A stretch of 33,532 nt of DNA. It comes from Acidobacteriota bacterium (GTDB lineage Bacteria; Acidobacteriota; UBA6911; RPQK01; JADFOI01). The notes below the pieces were generated by a model. The model did not search any database. It was not told the origin of the DNA and saw nothing but the letters and a program-made list of their open reading frames with translations. Positions 5,961 through 14,461 of the stretch are shown one piece after another. The translations under genes were made by a program, and so were the position numbers. Within the stretch, counting starts at the first letter, position 1. Each line of letters starts with the position of its first letter. Location: the NCBI GenBank assembly GCA_022545645.1, contig JACZQQ010000001.1:1-33532 (forward strand), written 5' to 3'.

Positions 5961-8024
5961 TCACAATCTGGATTCTCCCACCTGCGGACCCGCTTGGGGA
6001 CGAGTCCGGTTGGCCACCAGCCATTCGGCCATGAAAACCGCCGCGCCCACCAGCAGAAAAAGCCACCACAACGATTGTTGTCGGTCCTTTTCCTGGACCG
6101 ATTGTTCGAATCCGATTTCTTCCACGCGGGCTTCAAGAGGAATGAAGACTGCCTGAAACTCCTCGATGGCCACCGCACTCAGGTCCGATTCAAGGGGTGG
6201 TGTGTTCACAGCCACCCAGTCGGTTTTTTTGTTGCTTCGTATTTCGTAGTGACCCGGCATCTTTAATTGAATAAAACCGGGCTTCTCCTCGTTGAGTCCA
6301 AGGACTCTTTGGCCCCTTGGATCGATCAAGGTCCAGGTGCCCGAGGTGCCCGAGGAGTCGCTGGATGAATCCACCGACAAAACTTGATTGATTTGAAGTG
6401 CCGCAGGAGTGCTCTGCCAGCGGCCAGCGTATTGAGCCATGCGGTACCAGAAGGGAACATAGGCGCTTCGAAGTGGGAAATCCGTCCAGACGGGATCCAA
6501 CGAAGAGGCAAAGACCAGTACCCTTCCCTCTCCCAAAGATTGTTCAACCAGAGCCGGATCCCCTTCGTTGAAGCGAGCTAAAATCGTGGCATCCGGTTTC
6601 GCAGTCAGCCGCCAATAGCTGTAAAACTGGGTGCTGGCGATGGCTGCTTTGTGCACATCCTGAAAAATCCGGAAGATGGGATGCTCCCAGTTGACCTGGG
6701 TAATGGAAGTGAAGGGTTTGCTTTCCTGGCGGACAAAGTTCCGCTCCTTCAATTCCACGGGAAGGAGCGTGGCCCATTGGCGATTGTAGGCCTCTGCCAG
6801 AACGCGGTTGCTCAGGACCACGATCAGGCCTCCTCCACTTTCAACGTAGGATTTGAAGAGGGAAAGTCTGGGCGGTTGACGCAGGTCATTGAGCACCACC
6901 AAAGGAGTGTCTAAAGAATCGATTTGCCCGGGGCCGGGAGAGACCGACATCTCGACGGCAAAGGGCAGGTTTTCTCCAGCGGAAAGAGCACTCTCGAGAT
7001 AAAAAGCCGAAGAAGCCTGTCGATCCTGAAGAACCAGGATGCGGCGAGGTGCTTGTTTCTCAACAACGAAGTAATAGACGTTATCTTCGGGAAGCTCATC
7101 GGTTGGCTCGATGACGATTTTTCCTCGCGAAACACCCTCTTCCAAATCGAAAGGTTTGAAGGTCAGATTCACCGCACCTTCGCTGCCCGTGTCAAAGGTC
7201 GTTCGATCGATCAGGTTTCCTTCCAAAAAGAGCTGGGCTTCGCCCTTTTTCGGTTGCTGGGGATTGCCTCTCACCCGAGCCAGGATCGTGTGCGGATACT
7301 GGTCGGTGAAAACGGCCCTCTCCACTCGGACTTCTTCAACGAAAAGATTGGGAGTCTCACGGCCCACGTTTTCGATTTCAACGGAAATGTCCCCCGGAAC
7401 TCGCCAACCCGCGCTGGCCGCCATTCCGGCCTGCTGCAGATCGGTGATCAGATAGATTTCCTTTTTGATGTTGCGGGCCGCCTCCAGTTGATCCACCGCA
7501 ACCCTCAGGGCTTCTAAGTAGGAAGTCGCTTCGAAGGAGGGGGTGGTGCGCTGTCGCAATATCTGTTGCAGCTGTTGGGGAGATTCTTCCCACTGGGAAA
7601 GAACCTCGGCGGATTCACCGAACTGGATGATTAAAGCCTCGTCGGCCTGGCTCAGAGATTGAATCTTATCCTCGGCTGCCTGCAGGGCCGTGTCCCAAAT
7701 GGGCTGGGGAGTCATGCTCAGAGAATGATCGATGAGGATCACAACCGAACGGGCCAGCAAAGGATTGATCTGGTTTAACCACGCACCGGTGATGACCGGG
7801 CGCCCAAAGGCAAGAACGAGAAGGAGAATGCCCAGGCAGCGCAGGAAAAGCAGGAAGAGGTGAGTCAGACGTCGCCGTCGCAGCTCCTTGAAGGGGATCT
7901 TACGTATGAACATCAGGGAGGCAAAAGGCGTGCGCTTGGTTCTCTCGCGGTGGACCAGATGTAAGAAAATGGGGACCCCGATGGCCAGAGCACCGATCAA
8001 AAATAATGGAGCTAGAAACTGCAT
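5961..8024 (-). CDS. BatA-like membrane protein with VWA domain
   Basis: The N-terminus (MQFLAPLFLIGALAIGVPIF, then LVHRER and a second helix at about 56-74) is the BatA/aerotolerance-type N-terminal membrane domain. A von Willebrand factor A domain follows with the metal site D99-x-S101-x-S103. A long C-terminal region contains a GATase/DUF4159-like stretch (about 325-500), and a last membrane helix lies near 660-678. Both halves should face the periplasm between membrane anchors. The length (687 residues) is usual for the long BatA relatives of Acidobacteria and Bacteroidetes. It is the last gene of the MoxR cluster, 24 bp after the DUF58 gene. In better-known systems MoxR, DUF58 and VWA proteins act together, with the ATPase remodelling or activating the VWA partner; the client here is unknown. 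Confidence 0.88.
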   Translation of the reverse strand: MQFLAPLFLIGALAIGVPIFLHLVHRERTKRTPFASLMFIRKIPFKELRRRRLTHLFLLFLRCLGILLLVLAFGRPVITGAWLNQINPLLARSVVILIDHSLSMTPQPIWDTALQAAEDKIQSLSQADEALIIQFGESAEVLSQWEESPQQLQQILRQRTTPSFEATSYLEALRVAVDQLEAARNIKKEIYLITDLQQAGMAASAGWRVPGDISVEIENVGRETPNLFVEEVRVERAVFTDQYPHTILARVRGNPQQPKKGEAQLFLEGNLIDRTTFDTGSEGAVNLTFKPFDLEEGVSRGKIVIEPTDELPEDNVYYFVVEKQAPRRILVLQDRQASSAFYLESALSAGENLPFAVEMSVSPGPGQIDSLDTPLVVLNDLRQPPRLSLFKSYVESGGGLIVVLSNRVLAEAYNRQWATLLPVELKERNFVRQESKPFTSITQVNWEHPIFRIFQDVHKAAIASTQFYSYWRLTAKPDATILARFNEGDPALVEQSLGEGRVLVFASSLDPVWTDFPLRSAYVPFWYRMAQYAGRWQSTPAALQINQVLSVDSSSDSSGTSGTWTLIDPRGQRVLGLNEEKPGFIQLKMPGHYEIRSNKKTDWVAVNTPPLESDLSAVAIEEFQAVFIPLEARVEEIGFEQSVQEKDRQQSLWWLFLLVGAAVFMAEWLVANRTRPQAGPQVGESRL

Positions 8025-8048
8025 AACGTTCAGCAGACGTTCCGCTTG

Positions 8049-8951
8049 CTAATACCGTTTCTCCCGGACCGACAGATATCGATGCAGCGCCTGGTCCAGG
8101 GGTTTTTCCGTGTTCAGAAGTTCATAATCAACGGAAATATTTCGACACTCCCGGCGCAGTCCCTCGATGTGTTCCTTGAGCAACGCAAAGTAAGTGTTGC
8201 GAGAGTGTTCCGGAACATAGGAAAGGTGTTCCTGTGTTTCCATATCTTCTAAAGTGGAGATATCCTCGAAGGGCATTTCCAGTTCGACAGGATCCAGCAC
8301 ATGAAACAGGATGAGATCGTTACCGCGATGGTAGAAAAAGCGCAGGGTCTTGGCGAGTTTCTCGACATCCTGATAGAAATCGCTGATCAAAATCACCACC
8401 GCCCGTCGCCGGATCAGGTGAGCGAGTTTTTCCAAGGCCCCGCTGATATCCGTTTCTCCCGTCACCTCGAGATTCTCCAGGTGATGCAAAAGGGTAAAGA
8501 AGTGTCCGCGGCGTGTCCGCGGCGGAACCTGGCTGACCACATCGGAGTCGAATGAAATCAGGCCGGCTGCATCTTTTTGGCGCATGGCCAGATAGGCCAG
8601 GGCGGCCGCCAGGTAGCGAGCATAATCGAGCTTGGATACTTTGTGACTGCTGAAGGCCATGCTCTTGCTGACATCCATCAAAATGTACAACTGGGTGTTG
8701 GTGTCTCCCTCGTACTTTTTGACGTAAAAGCGGTCGGTTCTGGCATAGACCATCCAGTCCACTAGTCGAGGGTCATCACCCGGCGCGTATTCTCGATATT
8801 CGGCAAAGTCCAGACTGAAGCCATGATAAGGGGAGTGATGCAGACCGGTCAGGAATCCCTCCACCACGGTCTTGGCGATCAACTGCAGATCTCTGATGCG
8901 AGACAGCACTTGGGGATCGATGAATCGGTTGGAATTTGCAGTTCTGATCAT
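8049..8951 (-). CDS. DUF58 domain protein (MoxR partner)
   Basis: The protein (300 residues from the ATG at 8951) carries the DUF58 signature GDDPRLVDWMVYARTDRFYV near residues 66-85 and a VWA-like fold after it (YILMDVSKSMAF with D-x-S-x-S, then VVILISDFYQD). It has no membrane helix, so it should be cytoplasmic, probably the adaptor between the MoxR ATPase and the membrane VWA proteins. The ATG at 8951 is one base after the moxR stop (TGAGATG), implying translational coupling; an upstream TTG at 8978 is possible but lacks a ribosome site. DUF58 immediately downstream of moxR is the classic order. The exact biochemical action is not known for this family. Confidence 0.9.
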   Translation of the reverse strand: MIRTANSNRFIDPQVLSRIRDLQLIAKTVVEGFLTGLHHSPYHGFSLDFAEYREYAPGDDPRLVDWMVYARTDRFYVKKYEGDTNTQLYILMDVSKSMAFSSHKVSKLDYARYLAAALAYLAMRQKDAAGLISFDSDVVSQVPPRTRRGHFFTLLHHLENLEVTGETDISGALEKLAHLIRRRAVVILISDFYQDVEKLAKTLRFFYHRGNDLILFHVLDPVELEMPFEDISTLEDMETQEHLSYVPEHSRNTYFALLKEHIEGLRRECRNISVDYELLNTEKPLDQALHRYLSVREKRY

Positions 8952-8952
8952 C

Positions 8953-9978
8953 TCAAAGTCCCGATTGCGGGGGGGCAACGGCTTTCAGCAGTCGTTCGAC
9001 GATATCCTCTGGCGTGATTCCCTCCGACTCGGCATGAAAATTGGTCAGTATGCGATGACGCAGCACGGGCTTGGCCAGAGCTTGGATGTCTTCGGTGGAA
9101 ACGGTGAAGCGCCCCTTCAAAAGGGCTCGCACTTTTCCTCCCAGGACCATGAATTGAGAAGCCCGCAAACTGGCACCGTATCTCACCCACTCGTTGATAA
9201 AGTCCTGCTTTGAGTCCTCGCCCGGTCGAGTGCTGCCCGTGAGTCGGACCGCGTAGCGCACGATCTCTTCGTTGGCTGGAATCTTTTTCACAAGTTCTTG
9301 ATAGCGAAGGATATCTTTGCCCGAGACCACCTGGGTAATCTCCTCTGCCGGTTCACCCGTGGTCTCCTGGACCACCTTGACCTCCTCGTCCTCGGGAAGA
9401 TAATCAATCATGATGTTGAACATGAACCGGTCGAGTTGGGCTTCAGGCAGCGGATAGGTCCCCTCCAGTTCAATCGGGTTCTGGGTGGCCAGGACGAAGA
9501 AGGGGGGATCCAGATTGTAGGTGATTCCTCGAACCGTGACTTCTCGTTCCTGCATCGCTTCCAGCAAAGCTGCCTGAGTCTTGGGAGGCGTGCGATTGAT
9601 TTCATCGGCCAGAATGACATTGGCAAAAACGGGACCGGGAACAAATTCCAAACGGCGACGACCCGTGGCAGGATCTTCCTCGATGATCTCCGTTCCGGTA
9701 ATGTCGGTGGGCATCAGATCCGGAGTGAACTGAATGCGTTTGAAGATCAGCCCCAGCGTTTGGGCCACACTGTGGACCAGGAGCGTCTTGGCCAGCCCGG
9801 GAAGTCCCGTGATGAGGCAATGTCCCCCCACATAAAGTGAGATCAAAACCTGTTCGATGACTTCGTCCTGACCGACGATGACCTTTCGCAGTTCCTGAAG
9901 GATTTTCTTCTGCGAATCCAGCATCTCCTCAACCAGTGCCTGGATGCCACCTTCTTCAGCTTGCTTTATTTCTGCCAT
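8953..9978 (-). CDS. MoxR-family AAA+ ATPase
   Basis: The 341-residue protein contains Walker A GLPGLAKT (58-65), the MoxR hallmark FTPDLMPTDITG (84-95), Walker B ILADEINR with D125-E126, sensor 1 at N167 in ATQNPIE, and a C-terminal helical lid. It is a cytoplasmic ATP-driven chaperone-like machine of the MoxR group, which typically acts on VWA-domain partners. The start is supported by AGGAG four bases upstream. Its neighbours fit: DUF58 follows after one base, then a BatA-like VWA protein; upstream are a DUF4159 protein, a peptidase, a caspase-like protein and another VWA protein. The 150 bp before it hold a pyrimidine-rich tract and a large inverted repeat, which may tune readthrough from the upstream genes. 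Confidence 0.95.
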   Translation of the reverse strand: MAEIKQAEEGGIQALVEEMLDSQKKILQELRKVIVGQDEVIEQVLISLYVGGHCLITGLPGLAKTLLVHSVAQTLGLIFKRIQFTPDLMPTDITGTEIIEEDPATGRRRLEFVPGPVFANVILADEINRTPPKTQAALLEAMQEREVTVRGITYNLDPPFFVLATQNPIELEGTYPLPEAQLDRFMFNIMIDYLPEDEEVKVVQETTGEPAEEITQVVSGKDILRYQELVKKIPANEEIVRYAVRLTGSTRPGEDSKQDFINEWVRYGASLRASQFMVLGGKVRALLKGRFTVSTEDIQALAKPVLRHRILTNFHAESEGITPEDIVERLLKAVAPPQSGL

Positions 9979-10036
9979 TGAACTCCTCTTTTCCTTTCTC
10001 TATTGTCTATTTTCTTTTTTCTACGCGTAGGGCGTA

Positions 10037-10120
10037 GAGAGTTCGGGGACGGAGAGTTTGGGGACAGTCCCAAGAATTCTCCCAGAGTTCGGGGACTGTC
10101 CCCAAACTCTCCGAACTCTC
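10037..10120. repeat. Large inverted repeat with GGGGACAGTCCC core
   Basis: A 19-bp segment at 10052-10070 is the exact reverse complement of 10093-10111, and a further 10 bp (10037-10046 and 10111-10120) also pair, with six extra bases in the left arm. The loop contains CAAGAATTC. A degenerate relative, with the same GGGGACAGNCCCAGAATTC core and its inverted partner, lies at 30789-30852, so this is a dispersed repeat family. In RNA it would form a long stable hairpin between the DUF4159 and moxR genes of one operon. No U-run follows, so it is better seen as a repeat element with possible mRNA-processing effects than as a terminator. Just before it, 9985-10020 is a CT-rich tract. Confidence 0.75.
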
Positions 10121-10129
10121 ACTAATCTT

Positions 10130-10879
10130 CTAGTGCGTCAATCCATAGATAATGTAGTTCACTCCGAACTTGAAGGCTTCATTGGAGAGGTTGACAGGCG
10201 TGAAGGACTCATCGGCCCATTCCCAATAGTCTCCGATGTCGTTGTTATGGTTGGCCACGGCCAAAAGCCGCTTCTGTTCATCGAACATGCCGTAAAACCT
10301 GGGCTTGCCCGGAACAGCGTAGGGTGGAACCATGTCCAGTGTTTCGATGTCGTAAAAGCAGTGAAAGATCGGATCATCCAAGGTCAGCTCCTGAAAGCTC
10401 CGCTCAGGCAGGACTTTCTTCATGGCAGCGGTCAGGTTTTCCCATTCCTGAATTCCGCGGAAATCATCAAAGATGACAAAGCCTCCTCGAGAGAGATAGG
10501 CCCGAAGATTGGCAGCTTCTTCATCGGTGATGTTCCAATATCCAGGCTCACTGACATAGAGAATGGGGTAATTCATGATCAGGGGATCGTCCATATCCAG
10601 GACCAGATAGGAATCAGGTGTGGTTTGTATGGATGTGACTTCCAGCAGGATCTTCAAGAAGTTCTTCTCGGCCCGAGGGTAGTCATGGGCCCAGGGCGGG
10701 GGGCCCCAACTCCCCATGCCCAAAAAGTCCACATAACCGTTGTAACGGATGCGGGCGAATTGAAAGAGGTTCACATCACCGGGGTCTCTGGCAGGATCCA
10801 CTTCGTCCAGACTCAGGATGGGCATCACGGAACCGGAGAGGATCAGAAGAGCCAGTGCCAAAGCGAAGATGTGTTTCAT
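10130..10879 (-). CDS. Exported DUF4159 protein
   Basis: The 249-residue product starts with a signal peptide (MKHIFALALALLILSGS, cleavage probably near residue 20-23). The mature part has the DUF4159 pattern: FQFARIRYNG, a central YLSRGGFVIFDDFRG motif near 128-142 typical of a class I GATase-like fold without its catalytic Cys, and a C-terminal FKFGVNYIIYGLTH that usually closes the family. DUF4159 genes commonly accompany MoxR/DUF58/BatA genes; the function is unknown. The ATG overlaps the stop of the TPR-peptidase gene by 4 bp (ATGA), so the two are coupled. moxR follows after 151 bp. Confidence 0.88.
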   Translation of the reverse strand: MKHIFALALALLILSGSVMPILSLDEVDPARDPGDVNLFQFARIRYNGYVDFLGMGSWGPPPWAHDYPRAEKNFLKILLEVTSIQTTPDSYLVLDMDDPLIMNYPILYVSEPGYWNITDEEAANLRAYLSRGGFVIFDDFRGIQEWENLTAAMKKVLPERSFQELTLDDPIFHCFYDIETLDMVPPYAVPGKPRFYGMFDEQKRLLAVANHNNDIGDYWEWADESFTPVNLSNEAFKFGVNYIIYGLTH

Positions 10880-13362
10880 TGTCGAACCAGTTTCAACAGC
10901 AGTTTTTGTGCCTCTGGGTAAGCCGGTGCAATTTCCAAAGACAGCAGCACGTGATTGCGGGCACCTTGTCGGTCTCCCGATTCAAATAGAGCCTGGGCCA
11001 GTCTATAGTGAGCCGCCGCCCCGTCAACAGGACTTAGACTTAAAAACACGGTGTATTCCCGCACCGCCTTCTCCGTTTCGCTGAACTGCAAATAGAGATC
11101 TCCCAGCTTTTGATGGGTCTCCGGTTGAAGCGGATCCACGTACATGACTTCTTCCAGGTATTTGGCCGCCTCCTGAGGCTGATCCCTGTCCGAAAGCAGA
11201 CTCGCGATCCGGTGAGCGTTCTCAGGGAACAGAGGTGCGGCGCGCCACCAGCGCTGACGCACTTCCACGAGCTTGTCGACTTGCCCGGTCTCTTCATAGA
11301 TCTGGGTCAGAATGTCATAGGGACTTCCTCTTGCTGCCTGAGTAGGGAGGATCTCCAATGCCTTTTCCAGGTAGGGAATCGCTTCCTCCTGGCGACCGGC
11401 TGTTTTCAGTTGGGTTCCCAAGCGAAGGTTGAGGAAATAATTCTCCGGAGCGGCTTGCCAGGCTTGCAGCAAGGTGTCCAAATCGGTCTCCAACCCGGCC
11501 TCGCCTTCTCCTTCCTGTCCAACTGCACCGGGGAACAGGTGCACCAGTGAGAAATGTTCGGGAGCCTCCAGCTTGCTCAGAAGCGGTTTCAAGGTTTCCT
11601 CCATTTCCTGGCGAAACTGACCATCGATCTCTTCCACCGAGGCACCCAGGACCTGTTGAAAGACCTCCTCTGTAGAAAGTCCCTGGCCGAAGGCTTCCAG
11701 CATCGCTGCAATGCTCTCGAAGCCATATCCAGAGACCAGAAACTCACAGATCCATCCAGCCTGGAAGTAGGCGATGGTGAGGGCCTGTCCCGACTCGGGT
11801 CGCTCAAAACCGGAGTTCAGATCTTTCAAGGGGAGTAAGAGGTCGTCCTTGTAAGCCTGCACAAAGCCAACGTTGAGATAGTCTCCCCATCCTTCGCCTG
11901 CCTGGCGCTCCTCCATCATGGAAATGCCCTCTGTGAACCACCTGGGGACCTTTTCATTGCTCAGGGAGAGGGTCACCACATGGGCGAGCTCATGCCAGAG
12001 TGTTGAGCCCCAATGGAATTCTCCTCTGGGCCGCGCCGAGGGAGAATCCATAGCCACGATTCGTCCAAAAGTGGCGCCCAGCGCCCCCAGTCCCGGAAGT
12101 CCCATGGTTCGAACCGCGAAGTCTTCATGATCGGGATACATTTCAAAAACGTACTTGCCCGAGACCTGGTGGTTATATTTCTGCTCCAATGTCTTCAAGC
12201 TTCTCTCTGCCAGTTCCGCCACATAAGGCTTGAGGGCAACAGCCTCCTTTTCATGCAGCTTCATTCGAAAATGTGGGGTTTCGAAGCGGACAAAGCGATC
12301 GAAACTATCCAGCAGTCTCAGAGTGTTGACCGTCCAGATGTTAAAGGGATCGTTGGCGTAGGCGACTTCCAGGATTCGCTTACCCTCTTCTTCTTCGCCC
12401 AATCGAAGCAATGCGATACCCAAAGATGCACGGGCCGATTCCTGCCTGGGATTTCGCTGCAGCGCTTCTCGATAAAACTCAGCCGCCTCCTCAAGGAGCC
12501 GGTTGCGGTTGGCAAGATCCCCCAGTGTTTCGAACAGATCGCCATCGTTGGGATTGATCTTCAAGACCCGTTGTTGGAGCTTTTCAAATTCTTGGATTTC
12601 TCCCCGGAAATATTCATAAGCACACTCGAGCTCCAGTAGAGGAAGGAAAAGTTTGTTGTTCTTGAGCCCCTTTTCGATCCAGTCCTGGGCTTCCTGCCAG
12701 TTCTTGTCCTCTATCGCCAGCGAGGTCTTGAAGGCAAAGGCTTGTAAATTTTTGGGATTCAACTCGAGCGCTTTGGCAAGGGCCTCGGTAACACCCGGCC
12801 TGAACTGGCCTTTCAGCGCCTGGGCCAACCCCACATAGGCTGCGTCCACTCCCCAGCGGAAGAATCCTGAAGAGGGCTGGCCCATGGCCTGGATCCCATC
12901 TCGGAAGATCAATTCGGCTTCAGCGGCATTGTACTTTTTCAGGTAGAGGTTGCCCCAGTCGACAAACAGCGAAACAGAGACGGGTTGGACCTGTGCAGCT
13001 TCGATGAAAATTCGGTTGGCGTCCTGCCACAAGCTCAGTTGCCAGGCCGCATAGGCAGCCTGGCCAATATCCTCGGAAGTGTTCAACTGTCCGGATTGGT
13101 AAAGACCCAGCAGCCTGCGCGAGTAGCTCTGGGCTTCATCTCTTCTCCCTTCCCGTTGGGTCAACTCCACCAGAAGTCGCAAAACATGGGGATCCGAAAG
13201 GGAGGCGCTTTTCAACTGCTTTTCCGCCCTGTCGTAGCGGCCCTCCTGCATGAATTCCTGAACCTCGGTCAGCAATTTGATCGGCGCGCGCTCGGATAAA
13301 GAGCCCACTTGAGAGGCCAAAGAGGTCGAGAGAGTGAAAAAGATCAGGACGAGCCGCTTCAC
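10876..13362 (-). CDS. Exported TPR protein with gluzincin metallopeptidase domain
   Basis: The 828-residue protein has a signal peptide (first about 17 residues), TPR-like helical repeats (about 30-345), a metallopeptidase domain (about 355-580), then more TPR repeats (about 640-828). The peptidase domain has H457-E458-L-A-H461 followed by E478 in WFTEGI, the zinc ligands and catalytic Glu of the peptidase-MA/gluzincin type (PF13485-like), so it is probably active. It should work in the periplasm or on the outer surface, with the TPR arrays binding protein partners. Its ATG overlaps the stop of the upstream caspase-like gene by 4 bp, and its stop overlaps the DUF4159 start, locking it into the MoxR cluster. 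The substrate is unknown; one of the VWA proteins is a natural candidate (inference). Confidence 0.88.
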   Translation of the reverse strand: MKRLVLIFFTLSTSLASQVGSLSERAPIKLLTEVQEFMQEGRYDRAEKQLKSASLSDPHVLRLLVELTQREGRRDEAQSYSRRLLGLYQSGQLNTSEDIGQAAYAAWQLSLWQDANRIFIEAAQVQPVSVSLFVDWGNLYLKKYNAAEAELIFRDGIQAMGQPSSGFFRWGVDAAYVGLAQALKGQFRPGVTEALAKALELNPKNLQAFAFKTSLAIEDKNWQEAQDWIEKGLKNNKLFLPLLELECAYEYFRGEIQEFEKLQQRVLKINPNDGDLFETLGDLANRNRLLEEAAEFYREALQRNPRQESARASLGIALLRLGEEEEGKRILEVAYANDPFNIWTVNTLRLLDSFDRFVRFETPHFRMKLHEKEAVALKPYVAELAERSLKTLEQKYNHQVSGKYVFEMYPDHEDFAVRTMGLPGLGALGATFGRIVAMDSPSARPRGEFHWGSTLWHELAHVVTLSLSNEKVPRWFTEGISMMEERQAGEGWGDYLNVGFVQAYKDDLLLPLKDLNSGFERPESGQALTIAYFQAGWICEFLVSGYGFESIAAMLEAFGQGLSTEEVFQQVLGASVEEIDGQFRQEMEETLKPLLSKLEAPEHFSLVHLFPGAVGQEGEGEAGLETDLDTLLQAWQAAPENYFLNLRLGTQLKTAGRQEEAIPYLEKALEILPTQAARGSPYDILTQIYEETGQVDKLVEVRQRWWRAAPLFPENAHRIASLLSDRDQPQEAAKYLEEVMYVDPLQPETHQKLGDLYLQFSETEKAVREYTVFLSLSPVDGAAAHYRLAQALFESGDRQGARNHVLLSLEIAPAYPEAQKLLLKLVRQ

Positions 13363-14366
13363 AGTTCACCCTCCATCTCGGCGATGCTTTCATTGAGGAC
13401 GGCCAACTTCACCAGAAGCTCTTCCAGGGCGCGGTAATATTCGTCTTCGGGCATCTGGTTCTTGCGAAACTTTAAATCTTCGATTTCCCGTTCGAGTTCC
13501 ACCCCTTGCGAAGCCAACTCCCGCGCTTCCCGGGTGCGGTACGGTTGGGCAGTCGCTCGGGATAGATAAGCCATGGAGGCGAGAAGCGTTCCTTGGTTGC
13601 CTGGGTGGGTCTCCAGGATGTTTTTCTTCTCCAGGAGAACCTGGCCGTTGTCCTGCAAAGTGGCGTGTTCTGTTTGAAGACGTCCCTTCTCTTCGAACCA
13701 GGCAGCCACTTTCTGATGGCTGAAAAGAAATGCTTCCAGGAGCGACACCCTGGCATTTTTATCGGTGTCGGCTTCCTCCGAGGTTACCGCTTCCAGGAAA
13801 AAGGACATAAACAGGGGAGGTTGCCTTTCCGTTGCACTCTTGGTGGCTGTCACGATGACCCGATTCTCCTGACCCAACTGGGAAGCGAGGGTGCCACTGG
13901 CGCTGGTGGCGGCGACCAGATAGGTTCTGGTTTCACCCAGCCCGTCGAAGAAAGTTTTGATGTCCTGATCCGTCAAGTCGGGGCCTGAGATATTGAACTT
14001 GTAATTTCGATGATCGTGGCTGGCATGTCCGATCAAGAAAAGCCACAGCTCATTGGGGAGAGGAGATGAGGAGATTTGCTCAAAGAGTTGAAGAATATCA
14101 CTCTTTTTCTTGTGGCGACCATCGAGGCGATAGACGACGCTCTCGAGCTCATCCTGAAAGTGTGCTTCCGTTGCCAGACCCCAGCTGAGAAAATTCTCCT
14201 CGTACTCCGGCATTCCACCCAGTCCGGTAATGATGATGCAGATCGTATTCTCTTCCGCCGCTTTTAAGGCGGCGGAAGAGAATAGAGAATAGAGAATAGC
14301 GAACAGAATAAAGATATAGAGACCCCGAAAAGACATCAGAATGGGCATGGAACGAGATTTCTTCAT
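13359..14366 (-). CDS. Exported caspase/C13-like protein lacking an obvious catalytic Cys
   Basis: From the ATG at 14366 (AGGGA five bases upstream) the product has 335 residues. A signal peptide or anchor spans about 13-36, followed by a caspase-like core: IIITGLGG (45-51), LWLFLIGHASHD with H114 in the position of the caspase/legumain His, and a following strand TYLVAATSASG (148-158) where the Cys of active relatives would sit but Thr-Ser-Ala-Ser is found. DTDKNARVSLLEAF (200-213) resembles the acidic DxDxN-VS-EAF segment of many bacterial caspase-like domains. A coiled-coil-like C-terminus (about 295-335) ends the protein. It may be a pseudoenzyme scaffold. It overlaps the TPR-peptidase gene by 4 bp. 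A longer frame upstream runs through a purine-rich tract and was not accepted as the start. Confidence 0.72.
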   Translation of the reverse strand: MKKSRSMPILMSFRGLYIFILFAILYSLFSSAALKAAEENTICIIITGLGGMPEYEENFLSWGLATEAHFQDELESVVYRLDGRHKKKSDILQLFEQISSSPLPNELWLFLIGHASHDHRNYKFNISGPDLTDQDIKTFFDGLGETRTYLVAATSASGTLASQLGQENRVIVTATKSATERQPPLFMSFFLEAVTSEEADTDKNARVSLLEAFLFSHQKVAAWFEEKGRLQTEHATLQDNGQVLLEKKNILETHPGNQGTLLASMAYLSRATAQPYRTREARELASQGVELEREIEDLKFRKNQMPEDEYYRALEELLVKLAVLNESIAEMEGEL

Positions 14367-14389
14367 GGACTTCCCTATAAAGACGTTGT

Positions 14390-14443
14390 TCTCTTTTCTT
14401 TTTCTTCTCTTTTCTTTTTTCTGTTTTCTTTTTCCTATTCTCT
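14390..14443. repeat. Pyrimidine-rich low-complexity tract (purine-rich on minus strand)
   Basis: Nearly every base on the plus strand is C or T, made of TTTTCT/TTTCTTCTC units. It fills the gap between the VWA gene and the caspase-like gene. Related tracts occur at 9985-10020, at 14276-14300 (three GAGAATA units inside the caspase-like gene's signal peptide region) and at 24292-24352 inside tilS. The recurrence suggests a dispersed low-complexity repeat rather than a gene feature. The remainder of 14367-14461 shows nothing else. Confidence 0.6.
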
Positions 14444-14461
14444 GTGCGGGAAGCACACTCG

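Noticed and set aside
5652..6266. Open frames across the MITE on both strands
   Set aside because: They span the inverted ends and the 3' part of the BatA-like gene and have repetitive, arginine-rich compositions; no family pattern.
10058..10921. Long plus-strand open frame opposite the DUF4159 gene
   Set aside because: It mirrors the minus-strand codon pattern; the minus strand has a signal peptide, family motifs and operon overlaps.
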